Of a stretch of DNA of 64,000 nucleotides, positions 16,421 to 24,148 are shown in pieces. The first letter of the stretch is position 1; each line of letters begins with the position of its first letter. A program made the position numbers and the translations under genes. Origin of the DNA: Pseudonocardia thermophila (lineage in GTDB: Bacteria; Actinomycetota; Actinomycetes; Mycobacteriales; Pseudonocardiaceae); contig NZ_FRAP01000022.1 in NCBI RefSeq assembly GCF_900142365.1, positions 1 to 64,000 on the forward strand, in the 5' to 3' direction. The notes under the pieces were generated by a model, which was given only the letters and a program-made list of their open reading frames with translations, searched no databases and was not told the origin of the DNA.

Positions 16421-17035
16421 GTGACGAGCACAGGCCCCGCGGCAGGGGGCGAACGCAAGGACGAACGCCGCACGGACACTCGTCAGCAGATCCGGGCTGT
16501 GGCGATGGAGCTGTTCGCCGAGCAGGGCTACGACCGGACCTCGCTGCGGGAGATCGCCGAGCGGCTCGGTGTCACGAAGGCCGCGGTCTACTACCACTTC
16601 CGCACCAAGGAAGAGATCGTTGCGAGCCTGTTCGACGACCAGCTCCGCGTGCTCGACGAGCTGATCGAGTGGGGTCGATCGCAGCCGCCGGGGCCGGCTC
16701 GCAGCCGGGGCTTGATCGAGCGCTACTGCGCACGGCTCGCCGAGGCGGGGATCGATCCTCACGTGCTTCGGTTCCTCCAGGAGAACCAGACCGTGTTGAA
16801 GGGGCTCGCGCCCGGCGGGGAGATGCGTCAGCGCGTCGCCGTGCTGGTCGATCTGCTCGCCGGCCCCGAGCCGTCGCTGGAGACCCTGCTCAAGATGCGG
16901 TTGGCGCTGGTTGCGGTCAACTTCGGCAACTTCGCCAAGGATGAGCTGCCCGGCACTCCGGAGGAGCGGCGCGCCGTGGCGCGCGCGATCGCGCTCGAGC
17001 TGGTCGGCGCCGATGACGGCGAAGCGTCGGTGTGA
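16421..17035 (+). CDS. TetR/AcrR family transcriptional regulator
   Basis: A 204-aa protein. The N-terminal helix-turn-helix (about residues 20-65) has the standard TetR pattern MELFAEQGYDRTSLREIAERLGVTKAAVYYHF, cut here across its helices. The C-terminal ligand domain is unassigned. GTG 16421 was chosen because GGAGG ends 5 bases before it; an upstream TTG lies inside the operator repeat. It most likely represses itself and the divergent DHA2 exporter. The SDR gene follows after 55 bases with its own strong ribosome binding site. Confidence 0.9.
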   Translation: MTSTGPAAGGERKDERRTDTRQQIRAVAMELFAEQGYDRTSLREIAERLGVTKAAVYYHFRTKEEIVASLFDDQLRVLDELIEWGRSQPPGPARSRGLIERYCARLAEAGIDPHVLRFLQENQTVLKGLAPGGEMRQRVAVLVDLLAGPEPSLETLLKMRLALVAVNFGNFAKDELPGTPEERRAVARAIALELVGADDGEASV

Positions 17036-17090
17036 TGGTATGAACAGTCACGACTGACGGTTTGCACCCCTCGCACGGAGGAGGACGAGG

Positions 17091-17852
17091 TTGGACATCA
17101 ACGGCGGCGTCGCACTCATCACCGGTGGAGCATCAGGACTCGGCCTGGCCACCGCGCAGACCCTGGCCAAGGCCGGCGCGAAGGTCGTGCTCGTCGACCT
17201 GCCGACCTCGGCGGGCGCCGAGCGGGCCGAGGAGATCGGCGACGCGGCGGTGTTCGCGCCGGCCGACGTCCGGGACGAGGACGCCGTCAAGGCGGCTCTC
17301 GACAAGGCGGCCGAGCTGGGCACCCTGCGTGCGGCGGTGAACTGCGCGGGCATCGGCCCGGCGCACAAGACCGTCGGCAAGAACGGCCCGTTCCCGCTGG
17401 ACCTGTTCACCCGGGTCATCGAGATCAACCTGATCGGCACGTTCAACGTGATCCGGCTGGCCGCGGAGCGGATGCTGGCCAACGAGCCGCTCGACGGCGA
17501 CCGCGGCGTCATCATCAACACCGCGTCCGTCGCCGCCTTCGAGGGCCAGATCGGGCAGGCGGCCTACTCGGCGTCGAAGGGCGGCGTGGTCGGCATGACG
17601 CTGCCGATCGCGCGTGACCTGGCCAGCGCGCAGATCCGCGTCGTGACGATCGCGCCGGGCCTGTTCGAGACCCCGCTGCTGGCGAGCCTCGGCGAGGAGG
17701 TGCGCCAGTCGCTCGGCAAGCAGGTGCCGCACCCGTCGCGGCTGGGCCAGCCCGCCGAGTACGCGGCGCTGGCGGCGCACATCATCGCGAACCCGATGCT
17801 CAACGGGGAGACGATCCGCCTCGACGGCGCGATCCGCATGGCCCCGCGGTGA
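17091..17852 (+). CDS. Short-chain dehydrogenase (3-hydroxyacyl-CoA dehydrogenase type 2-like)
   Basis: A 253-aa classical SDR. The cofactor motif TGGASGLG is at about 11-18, NCAG at about 84-87, and the catalytic Ser (IINTASVAAFEG), Tyr and Lys (YSASKGG) are all present. The pattern, including INLIGTFNVIRLAAERM and GVIINTASVAAFEGQIGQAAYSASKGG-like order, matches HSD17B10-type 3-hydroxyacyl-CoA dehydrogenases that act in beta-oxidation of branched acyl-CoAs. The start is TTG 17091, preceded by a strong GGAGGAGGA site. A perfect terminator follows. It could also oxidise other secondary alcohols. Confidence 0.88.
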   Translation: MDINGGVALITGGASGLGLATAQTLAKAGAKVVLVDLPTSAGAERAEEIGDAAVFAPADVRDEDAVKAALDKAAELGTLRAAVNCAGIGPAHKTVGKNGPFPLDLFTRVIEINLIGTFNVIRLAAERMLANEPLDGDRGVIINTASVAAFEGQIGQAAYSASKGGVVGMTLPIARDLASAQIRVVTIAPGLFETPLLASLGEEVRQSLGKQVPHPSRLGQPAEYAALAAHIIANPMLNGETIRLDGAIRMAPR

Positions 17853-17869
17853 GCGCGCGAGAAACCGAA

Positions 17870-17911
17870 CGGCCGGCCCGCCCCGACAACCGGGGCGGGC
17901 CGGCCGCTTTC
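17870..17911 (+). terminator. Rho-independent terminator after the SDR gene
   Basis: The arms 17870-17885 and 17891-17906 form a perfect 16-bp GC stem with a 5-base loop, followed by CTTTCT. It also lies 22 bases past the end of the convergent lsr2 gene and may serve both. Confidence 0.85.
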
Positions 17912-17933
17912 TGCGTCAGCGCTGCGCGCTGGA

Positions 17934-18263
17934 TCAGTGCGCCTTGTGGTAGGCCTCGATCACGTTCGCGGGCAGACGGCCGCGGTCGGACACGGCGAAC
18001 CCGTTCTTCTGCGCCCATTCACGGATCGCCTGGTTCTGCACGCGGTCGCTGGTGGAACGGCCGCTGCCGGCCGCAGAACGGCGCCCGCTGCCCACGCGCC
18101 GCGCCGCCGAGATGAACGGGGCCAGGAGCTCGCGCAGCCGCTTGCTATTCGCCTCCGAGAGGTCGATCTCGTAGGTGCGGCCGTCGACCGCGAACTCCAC
18201 CTGCTCGACGGCCTCGGAACCGTCCAGGTCGTCGATCAGTGTGACCGTGGTCTTCTTCGCCAT
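17934..18263 (-). CDS. lsr2: Lsr2 nucleoid-associated protein
   Basis: A 109-aa histone-like protein. The N-terminal dimerisation domain (MAKKTTVTLIDDLDG through about residue 60) and the C-terminal DNA-binding domain, with the AT-hook-like SDRGRLPANVIEAY (about 93-106), are both complete; the linker is Ser/Gly/Arg-rich (about 60-80). Lsr2 binds AT-rich DNA in the minor groove and silences horizontally acquired genes, the actinobacterial counterpart of H-NS. ATG 18263 is the family's start; upstream in-frame residues lie in the 5' leader. Confidence 0.97.
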   Translation of the reverse strand: MAKKTTVTLIDDLDGSEAVEQVEFAVDGRTYEIDLSEANSKRLRELLAPFISAARRVGSGRRSAAGSGRSTSDRVQNQAIREWAQKNGFAVSDRGRLPANVIEAYHKAH

Positions 18264-18362
18264 CTCCGTGCCTTCCCAATGAGCCCGGGTATGCCGAACG
18301 ACCCCCGGTGAGGGTCGCAGATTTCGCGGCATGGCCCGGAGCCGGACTCTTTCCCGGTCGCG

Positions 18363-18393
18363 AGAATAGAGCAGGGATGCGCATTCTGTCGAA
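18363..18393 (-). promoter_or_regulatory. Putative lsr2 promoter
   Basis: On the minus strand TTCGACA (18393-18387) and TATTCT (18368-18363) are separated by 18 bases, about 100 bases upstream of the lsr2 start. The long leader contains a small hairpin, CGACCC/GGGTCG, near 18299-18317. Nothing else is seen in the 18264-18449 gap. Confidence 0.4.
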
Positions 18394-18449
18394 CCCGGGG
18401 TGTTCTCGATGGTGTGTCGATGCGCACCTGCGACTTCCGGATCCCGTAA

Positions 18450-19556
18450 TCAGGTGATTGCCGCCCACCAACGGTCGAGCTCCGGTGCCGAGTCCGGCGT
18501 GATCCGGGCGCCCGGGCGGGGCACGCAGATCCTGGTGCCGGTCTCATCAGCGGCCCGGGTCAGGCGCTCGACCGGTTCCGCCCATTCGTGCCAGGCGAGA
18601 TCGAACGTGCCCCAGTGCACGGGGAGCAGCGGTGCCGCGCCGCCCTGAACGAGATCGAGATGCGCCCGGAGCGCCTCCTCGGGCGTCATGTGCACGTCCG
18701 GCCACAGGTCGGCGTACGCGCCGATCGGCAGGATCGTGAGGTCGAAGGGGGCGAACCGGGCGCCGATTTCGGAGAACGCCGAGGTGTAACCGGTATCGCC
18801 GCCGAAGAACACCCGGTGCGCCGGGCCCTCCACGACCCAGGACGCCCATTGCGTGGTGTTGCGGGTCAGGCCGCGACCGGAGAAGTGCCGGGCCGGTGTG
18901 GCGTGCAGGGCCAGTTCACCGATCCGGACGTGCTGACCCCAGTCGAGTTCCACGATCCGGTCGTCGGGCACGCCCCAGAACCGCAGATGCGCGCCGATCC
19001 CGACGGGAACGACGAACGGTGCGGACATCGCGGCGGTCAGCTCCCGTATCGTCGGCAGATCTAGGTGGTCGTAATGGTCGTGTGAGATGACCACCGCGTC
19101 GACGGCGGGAAGTGCGGAAAGCGGCAGCGGCGGCGGGTGCAGGCGCCGCGGGCCCACCGTGGGCGAGGGCGACGCGCGTTCCGCCCACATCGGATCGGTG
19201 AGCACTCGTCTCCCGTCGATCTCGAGCAGCACGCTGGAATGCCCGAACCAGGTAACGGCCAGCGGGTCGGCTGTGCGCGGCACCGGGTCGGTGACCAGCG
19301 GGACCGGCCTGGGCGGCCTCCCCCGGCGGCGGCGCTGCGCGAAGGCGGTGAGCACCCGCGCCGGGTCGACGAGCACGGCGGGCTCGGTGTTATGGAACCG
19401 GCCGCCGCGGGCGAACGGGGAGCGCTCCGCCGCGGCGCGCAGGACTTCGGCCGGCGCCCCCATCGCCTCGGGGAGCCCGCGGGAGGCCTGGCGCACCCGC
19501 ACCGCGCCCGCGCCCGCGGCGAACACGGCCACCAGGGCAACCGCGCGGCGGATCAT
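18450..19556 (-). CDS. MBL-fold metallo-hydrolase (NAPE-PLD/UlaG-like)
   Basis: A 368-aa protein with an N-terminal hydrophobic segment (about residues 5-22, signal anchor or signal peptide). The metallo-beta-lactamase motif SHDHYDHLD sits at about 165-173, and the early TWFGHSSVLLEIDG, central FGGDTGY and terminal LPVHWGTF are those of the lactonase/N-acyl-phosphatidylethanolamine phospholipase D group. The two-zinc site looks complete. The substrate may be a phosphodiester or a lactone. The gene has a leaderless TAGGCT box and diverges from the enoyl-CoA hydratase gene. Confidence 0.87.
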   Translation of the reverse strand: MIRRAVALVAVFAAGAGAVRVRQASRGLPEAMGAPAEVLRAAAERSPFARGGRFHNTEPAVLVDPARVLTAFAQRRRRGRPPRPVPLVTDPVPRTADPLAVTWFGHSSVLLEIDGRRVLTDPMWAERASPSPTVGPRRLHPPPLPLSALPAVDAVVISHDHYDHLDLPTIRELTAAMSAPFVVPVGIGAHLRFWGVPDDRIVELDWGQHVRIGELALHATPARHFSGRGLTRNTTQWASWVVEGPAHRVFFGGDTGYTSAFSEIGARFAPFDLTILPIGAYADLWPDVHMTPEEALRAHLDLVQGGAAPLLPVHWGTFDLAWHEWAEPVERLTRAADETGTRICVPRPGARITPDSAPELDRWWAAIT

Positions 19557-19562
19557 GCCCGG

Positions 19563-19568
19563 AGCCTA
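19563..19568 (-). promoter_or_regulatory. Leaderless -10 box of the MBL-fold gene
   Basis: On the minus strand TAGGCT is followed by 6 bases and the ATG at 19556. Confidence 0.55.
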
Positions 19569-19618
19569 GGAACCGGGGCGTCGCCGGGCAACGCGGGTGT
19601 GGCTAGTGTCTGAGGATC

Positions 19619-20368
19619 ATGACGGTCTCCACGGAGCGGCGCGGCAACGTCCTGCTGGTCACGATCGACCGGCCCGAGAAGCGCAACGCGATCGACGCCG
19701 CCACGACGGCCGCGCTCGACGCGGCGCTGAACGAGCTCGACGACGATCCGGCGCTGCGGGTCGGGGTGATCGCCGGGACGCCGGTCGCGTTCTCCGCCGG
19801 GACCGACCTCGTCGACGGGCCCGGCGAGCCCACGCCGCGCGGCGGTAACTACGGGGTGGTGCGGCGCGCCCGCCGCACGCCGTTGATCGCGGCCGTGGAC
19901 GGGCTCGCGTACGGCGGCGGGTTCGAGATCGTGCTGGCCTGCGATCTCGTGGTCGCAGCGCGGGACGCCCGGTTCGCGCTGCCGGAGACCGCGCGGGGGC
20001 TGGTGGCCAACTGCGGTGCGCTGTTCCGGGCCCCACGGGCGCTGCCCCGCAACATCGCGCTGGAGATGCTGCTGACCGGTGAGCCGCTGGCGGCCGAGCG
20101 GGCGTGGTCGCTGGGGCTGGTGAACCGGCTCGTCGAGTCGGGGAAGGCGGTCGAGGGCGCCCTCGAGCTGGCGGCCGTGATCGCCGAGCACTCGCCGGTG
20201 GCGCTGGCCGAGACACTGGCCGTGGTGGCGGAGGTCGAGGCCGTGCTCGATGAGCCGGGGTGGGCGGCCACCGAGCGAGCGACGGAGATCGTCAAGGCGT
20301 CCGAGGACGCGAAGGAGGGTGTGGCGGCCTTCCGGGAGAAGCGGCCGCCGCGCTGGCCGGGACGGTGA
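19619..20368 (+). CDS. Enoyl-CoA hydratase/isomerase family protein
   Basis: A 249-aa crotonase-fold protein. The oxyanion-hole segments are FSAGTDL (about 59-65) and AYGGGFEIVLACDL (about 99-112). The second catalytic glutamate lies in LPETARGLV (about 120-128), while the first is less clear. Members hydrate trans-2-enoyl-CoA or catalyse isomerisation, dehydration or hydrolysis on CoA thioesters. No other beta-oxidation gene is in the transcript, although an acyl-CoA dehydrogenase lies 1.4 kb away on the other strand. TAGTGT lies 9 bases before the ATG. Confidence 0.88.
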   Translation: MTVSTERRGNVLLVTIDRPEKRNAIDAATTAALDAALNELDDDPALRVGVIAGTPVAFSAGTDLVDGPGEPTPRGGNYGVVRRARRTPLIAAVDGLAYGGGFEIVLACDLVVAARDARFALPETARGLVANCGALFRAPRALPRNIALEMLLTGEPLAAERAWSLGLVNRLVESGKAVEGALELAAVIAEHSPVALAETLAVVAEVEAVLDEPGWAATERATEIVKASEDAKEGVAAFREKRPPRWPGR

Positions 20369-20371
20369 CGG

Positions 20372-21043
20372 CTACTCCGGAGGGAGCCCGATCTCGATCT
20401 CGCCGCCCAGCCGGAAACCGCCGGTGAGGTGGAGATCGTCGCCGCTCCAGAACCGGCCGGGGTCGTACCAGTTGGCGCGGTGCCGCACCGGCAGGATGCC
20501 CATCTCCTCGTAGGTCACGGCGACGACCTCGGCGCAGTACGCCGTCTCCAGGCCGGCCGCGGGATCGGTGTCGTCCTCGCTGCGGCGCCGGCGCAGGAGG
20601 TTGATCTGCGGTACGCGGCCGCGGAGCCAGCGGGCGGCGAGCCGGGCCGACGACGGGAACGGGGTGCCGTCGAGCCGGGCGACCGTCTGCAGCGCGGCGT
20701 CCTCCATCTCGGGCGTGACCTCGCCCTGCAGCTGGCGCAGCCACGCCCGCTGTTTGTAGCGGTGGCCCCACTGGAGCACGGCGGCGCGCAGGTCGTGCAG
20801 CTGCACCCCGCGCTGGTGCGAGCCCGACCAGAGATCGAGCAGGCCCTTGCCCAGCTCGGCGTGCCACATCAGGGGAGGCAGGTCGTCGACGACGATCGCC
20901 ATGCCCACGTGGTTCACGGGCGCGTTCGTGAGGCTGCGGACGGCGCGGTCGGGAAGGCTGTGGCCGCGGAAGATCCAGATGTCGCCGGTGCGGGTGAGGT
21001 CGCAGGCCTCATCCAGGGAGATCGACGTCGCATGGCGCCGCAC
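20372..21043 (-). CDS. Permuted papain-like (YiiX/YaeF-type) amidase family protein
   Basis: A 223-aa protein without signal peptide or membrane segment. GDIWIFRG (about 20-27) and NHVGMAIVVD (about 44-53) match the permuted NlpC/P60-like fold, in which the His comes first and the Cys later; the Cys candidate is in ETAYCAEVVA (about 170-179). Members cleave amide or thioester bonds in lipids or peptides, but the substrate is unknown. The start is GTG 21043, with a leaderless TAACCT box 6 bases upstream that overlaps the promoter of the divergent small gene. Confidence 0.7.
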   Translation of the reverse strand: MRRHATSISLDEACDLTRTGDIWIFRGHSLPDRAVRSLTNAPVNHVGMAIVVDDLPPLMWHAELGKGLLDLWSGSHQRGVQLHDLRAAVLQWGHRYKQRAWLRQLQGEVTPEMEDAALQTVARLDGTPFPSSARLAARWLRGRVPQINLLRRRRSEDDTDPAAGLETAYCAEVVAVTYEEMGILPVRHRANWYDPGRFWSGDDLHLTGGFRLGGEIEIGLPPE

Positions 21044-21048
21044 GGCGG

Positions 21049-21055
21049 TAGGTTA
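21049..21055. promoter_or_regulatory. Overlapping divergent leaderless promoters
   Basis: TAGGTT (21049-21054) sits 6 bases before ATG 21061 on the plus strand. TAACCT (21055-21050, minus strand) sits 6 bases before GTG 21043. The two -10 boxes share five of six base pairs, so the two promoters should exclude each other. Confidence 0.55.
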
Positions 21056-21060
21056 ACGAC

Positions 21061-21213
21061 ATGCGCCTGTGGAAACTCGTCGGGCTCGCCGGCCTCGCCG
21101 GGGTGGCCGCGACCGGCGTCGTCGTGGCCAGGGGCGAGCGCAAACGCCGGGCGTACACGCCGGAGGAGATCCGCAACCGGCTCCACGAGCGGGTGGAGCA
21201 GCACCGCTCCTGA
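21061..21213 (+). CDS. Small conserved membrane-anchored protein (50 aa)
   Basis: A 50-residue protein: an N-terminal hydrophobic helix (about residues 3-23, LVGLAGLAGVAATGVVVA) followed by a basic patch (RGERKRR) and a short helix with TPEEIRNRLHERVEQ. The coding claim rests on the sensible composition, the stop just after a charged helix, and an excellent leaderless -10 box at the divergent start. Similar short proteins are common in Pseudonocardiaceae, from memory. The function is unknown; a single-span membrane protein with a cytoplasmic helix is likely. Confidence 0.7.
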   Translation: MRLWKLVGLAGLAGVAATGVVVARGERKRRAYTPEEIRNRLHERVEQHRS

Positions 21214-21247
21214 CGCCCGCTGCGCGGTTTGCGGTGTCCGCGCCGGT

Positions 21248-21800
21248 GAGTCGCGGAAACCCTCACGGCGAGTCGTGGTTCTCCGAGCGGCGAGTCGGGG
21301 AAGCCGGGCACGCGAGTCGCGGTTCCCGTGACGCGAGTTGCCCCGATGGGGTGGGCGAGTTGCCCCATCGAGATGGGTGAGTTGCCCCGACGGGGTGGAC
21401 GAGCTGCCCGGAGCGGGCCCGCGAGTTCTCCGAGCAGACCGGTGATTCCCTGGAGAACCGGCGATGTCTCCTGTTCGGTCTGGCGGGCCCCCGAACGGTT
21501 GACCTGAACGGCGACCTCGCCCGGCCACTCGGGAGAACTCGCGCTCCCGTTCGGGAGCTCGCGCGTCCGTGGGGGAGATCTCGACGAGCCCGTCGGGGCA
21601 ACTCGCCTGCCTCGGCGGGGCAACTCGCCTGCCTCGGCGGGGCAACTCGCGCGCCTCGATGGGGGAACTCGCCTGACTCGACGGGGTAACTCGCCAGCGG
21701 CGTTGCCGACTCGACGTCAGGGAGCCCCCGATTCGCCGGCACAGCTTCCGCGACTCACCGTCCATGGCTTCGCGACTCGCCGGCGGAAAGCCGCAACTCG
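21248..21800. repeat. 22-bp periodic degenerate repeat field in two opposed halves
   Basis: In the left half the tetramer GAGT/GAGC recurs at 21248, 21270, 21292, 21314, 21335, 21357, 21379, 21401 and 21423, that is every 21-22 bases, mostly as GAGTCG or GAGTTGCCCC. In the right half its complement CTC (within AACTCGC) recurs at 21516, 21538, 21558, 21580, 21602, 21624, 21646, 21668, 21690, 21710, 21732 (as TTC), 21754, 21776 and 21797. Units 21595-21616 and 21617-21638 are identical. The middle (about 21445-21515) is degraded. A 22-bp period cannot keep one reading frame, so this is not coding sequence. Confidence 0.88.
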
Positions 21801-21805
21801 CGGTG

Positions 21806-23092
21806 TCAGAGGTTGGCCGTGGCCGCGTCGAGGTACTCCGCGAACTTCCGGCGGGCCGCCTCGCGGCGGGTCGGGATGTGCTCCGTGGGGACGTCGACCG
21901 GGCGGTAACCCCGCAGGATCCGTGTGGCGACCGTCGCCTTGTGCACCTCGTCGGGGCCGTCGTAGATCCGTGCGGCGCGGGCCGCGCGGTACATCTGCTC
22001 CAAGGGCAGGTCACCGGAGAATCCGAGCGAGCCGTGGACCTGGATCGCCCGGTCGATGACGTCGTGCAGCACCCGCGCGCCCCAGTACTTGATCATGGCG
22101 ATCTCGACGCGGGCGTTCGCGGCGCCGACCTGGTCCATCGTCCACGCCGCGTGCAGCGTCATCAGCCGGGCGGCCTGCATCTCGGCCGCGGACGTGGCCA
22201 CCCAGTCCTGCACCATCTGCTTGTCGGCGAGCACCGAGCCGTGCGTGTAGCGGCTCACCGCCCGCTCGCACAGCATGTCGAACGCTCGCTTCGACTGCCC
22301 CAGCCAGCGCATCGCGTGGTGGATCCGGCCCGGGCCCAGCCGTTGCTGGGCGAGCCGGAACCCGTCACCCGGGTTGCCGATGAGGTTCTCCACCGGCACC
22401 CGCACGTCCCGGTAGATCACCTCGGCGTGCCCGGCGTGCAGCGCGGCGCCGATCGTCGGGTGGTCCATGACGGGGATGTCCCGGACGATCTCGACGCCGG
22501 GGGTGTCGGCGGGCACCACGAACATCGACGAGCCCTGGTACGGCGACACGTCCGGGTCGGTCACGGCCATGACGATGAGGAAGTCGGCGTGCGAGGCGTT
22601 CGACGAGAACCACTTGTGCCCGTTGATCACCCAGTCGTCGCCGTCCCGCACCGCCCGCGTCTTCAGCAGCGTGGGATCGGCTCCGGCGCCCGGCTCGGTC
22701 ATGGAGAAGCAGCTGCGCAGCTCCCCGCGCAGCAGCGGGTACAGCCAGCGCTCCTTCTGCTCGGGTGTGCCGCCGATGGCCAGCAGCTCCGCGTTGCCGG
22801 AGTCCGGCGCCTGGTTGCCGAAGATCCCGGGGGCGAAACTGCACTGACCGAGGATCTCGTGCATCAACCCCAGCTTGACCTGCCCGAATCCGCCGCCGCC
22901 CAGCTCGGGCGGTAGGTGCGCGGCCCACAGGCCCTGCTCCTTCACCTGCTCCTTGAGCGGGGCGGTGATCCGGTCGAACGTCTCACGGTCGAGATCGAGC
23001 GTCTCCAGCGGGATGATCTCCTCGCGCACGAACGCGCGCATCCAGTCGAGCTTCTCCTCGAACTCGGGCTCGGTGGAGAAGTCCCACGCCAT
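21806..23092 (-). CDS. Acyl-CoA dehydrogenase family protein (ACAD11-like)
   Basis: A 428-aa flavoprotein. FAD- and substrate-binding blocks are SCFSMTEPGAGADPT (about 129-143) and NGHKWFSSNA (about 158-167), and the catalytic base is the Glu of YDGPDEVHK near residue 385, the position used by most acyl-CoA dehydrogenases. The long C-terminal helices and the QVHGSLGFSGDLPLEQ block are typical. It oxidises an acyl-CoA to the 2-enoyl-CoA. ATG 23092 is preferred over GTG 23101 because AAAGG lies 8-10 bases upstream. An enoyl-CoA hydratase gene lies nearby, but no electron-transfer flavoprotein gene does. Confidence 0.92.
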   Translation of the reverse strand: MAWDFSTEPEFEEKLDWMRAFVREEIIPLETLDLDRETFDRITAPLKEQVKEQGLWAAHLPPELGGGGFGQVKLGLMHEILGQCSFAPGIFGNQAPDSGNAELLAIGGTPEQKERWLYPLLRGELRSCFSMTEPGAGADPTLLKTRAVRDGDDWVINGHKWFSSNASHADFLIVMAVTDPDVSPYQGSSMFVVPADTPGVEIVRDIPVMDHPTIGAALHAGHAEVIYRDVRVPVENLIGNPGDGFRLAQQRLGPGRIHHAMRWLGQSKRAFDMLCERAVSRYTHGSVLADKQMVQDWVATSAAEMQAARLMTLHAAWTMDQVGAANARVEIAMIKYWGARVLHDVIDRAIQVHGSLGFSGDLPLEQMYRAARAARIYDGPDEVHKATVATRILRGYRPVDVPTEHIPTRREAARRKFAEYLDAATANL

Positions 23093-23164
23093 CGTGTGCA
23101 CCTTTCGCGGACCGGTCGGGTCCGGCCATCGTGCACCGCGCCCCGGCCGTGGGGCGAGCCGGGA

Positions 23165-24085
23165 TCAGCTCGAGAGCTCGTCCTCCAGCCCGGCCAGCTC
23201 CCCGGCGAACGCGTCGAGGAACCCCGCCCACGACGGCACCGGCGCAGCCGGCCGCACCACGAACTTCGTCAGGCCCGCGGCCACGTACTGCCGCACCAGC
23301 TCCCGCGCGTGCGCCCAGTCCCGCGCCACCAGCGCCGCCGGGTCGATGTCGGATCGGCGCCTGGCGACGGCGGCCAGCGCGGCCGCGGCCCCGGCCTCGG
23401 TCACCTCCGGGGTGCGGACGGCGATGTTCGTGCCGTAGTGGTCGGGATCGATGCGCCGGCCCACGCGGGCTGCCTCCGCCGCGATGGTCTCCCGGGCCTC
23501 CGCGGCCTCCTCCGGGGTGACGAGGCTGCCCAGCCAGCCGTCACCGAGGCGGCCCGCTCGGCGCAGCCCGACCGGGGCCCGCCCGGCCAGCCACAGGTCG
23601 AGGGGCTTCTGCGGCAAGGGCACGATCGACGCGTCGGTGAGGTCGAAGAACCGGCCGTGGTGCGTCACCGCCGGCTCGGTGAGCAGCCGCCGCAGCACCA
23701 CCATCGCCTCGTCGAACACGGCGGGCCGGGTGCCGTCGGCGACGGGGAACAGGGTGCGCTCGGGCTCCCGCGCGGGCCGGACCCCGAACGCGGGCAGCAC
23801 CCGCCCGGGCGCGAGGGCCGCGAGCGACGCCAACGCGGCCGCCACCGTCGCGGGGTTGCGCCCGGGCAGCACGATCACCCCGGTCCCGACCTTCAGCCGC
23901 GACGTGCGGGCGAGCGCGTACGCCATCCCCACCAGCGGGTCGATCGCCCCGGTGGACGGCGAGTCGGACAGCCACAGCGAGTCGATCCCGCGCGCCTCCA
24001 GCTCGTCGACGAGCACGGCCAGCTCGGGGCCGGGGCCGGGGCCGTCGGCCAGCGGGATCGCACCGATCCCGATGCGCACCTTCAC
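23165..24085 (-). CDS. LLM class flavin-dependent oxidoreductase
   Basis: A 306-aa luciferase-like TIM-barrel protein. The N-terminal strand RIGIGAIPL, the SLWLSDSPSTGAIDPLVGMAYAL block and VGTGVIVLPGRNP are family features, as is LWLAGRAPVGLRRAGRLGDGWL later on. Relatives use F420 or FMN to oxidise alcohols, aldehydes or heterocycles. GTG 24085 is chosen because a TAGTGT box lies 7 bases upstream; the frame stays open far upstream only because of GC richness. It diverges from the response regulator gene. Confidence 0.88.
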   Translation of the reverse strand: MKVRIGIGAIPLADGPGPGPELAVLVDELEARGIDSLWLSDSPSTGAIDPLVGMAYALARTSRLKVGTGVIVLPGRNPATVAAALASLAALAPGRVLPAFGVRPAREPERTLFPVADGTRPAVFDEAMVVLRRLLTEPAVTHHGRFFDLTDASIVPLPQKPLDLWLAGRAPVGLRRAGRLGDGWLGSLVTPEEAAEARETIAAEAARVGRRIDPDHYGTNIAVRTPEVTEAGAAAALAAVARRRSDIDPAALVARDWAHARELVRQYVAAGLTKFVVRPAAPVPSWAGFLDAFAGELAGLEDELSS

Positions 24086-24092
24086 TCGGCTG

Positions 24093-24098
24093 ACACTA
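24093..24098 (-). promoter_or_regulatory. Leaderless -10 box of the LLM oxidoreductase
   Basis: On the minus strand TAGTGT is followed by 7 bases and GTG 24085. Confidence 0.45.
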
Positions 24099-24136
24099 CC
24101 TGCGCGGGTCTGCTCCCGGTCGCGGTTCGGCGCGCA

Positions 24137-24142
24137 TATGCT
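24137..24142 (+). promoter_or_regulatory. Leaderless -10 box of the response regulator
   Basis: TATGCT is followed by 6 bases and GTG 24149. Confidence 0.55.
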
Positions 24143-24148
24143 GCCGCC

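Noticed and set aside
21009..21742. Open frames in the 22-bp repeat field, such as repeated GVGRRVA-like peptides
   Set aside because: The repeat period is not a multiple of three, so the translated repeat changes frame from unit to unit. There is no start signal or family resemblance.
21248..21800. A CRISPR array
   Set aside because: The 22-bp units have no distinct spacer segments, the unit is degenerate, the orientation flips, and no cas gene is in the window.
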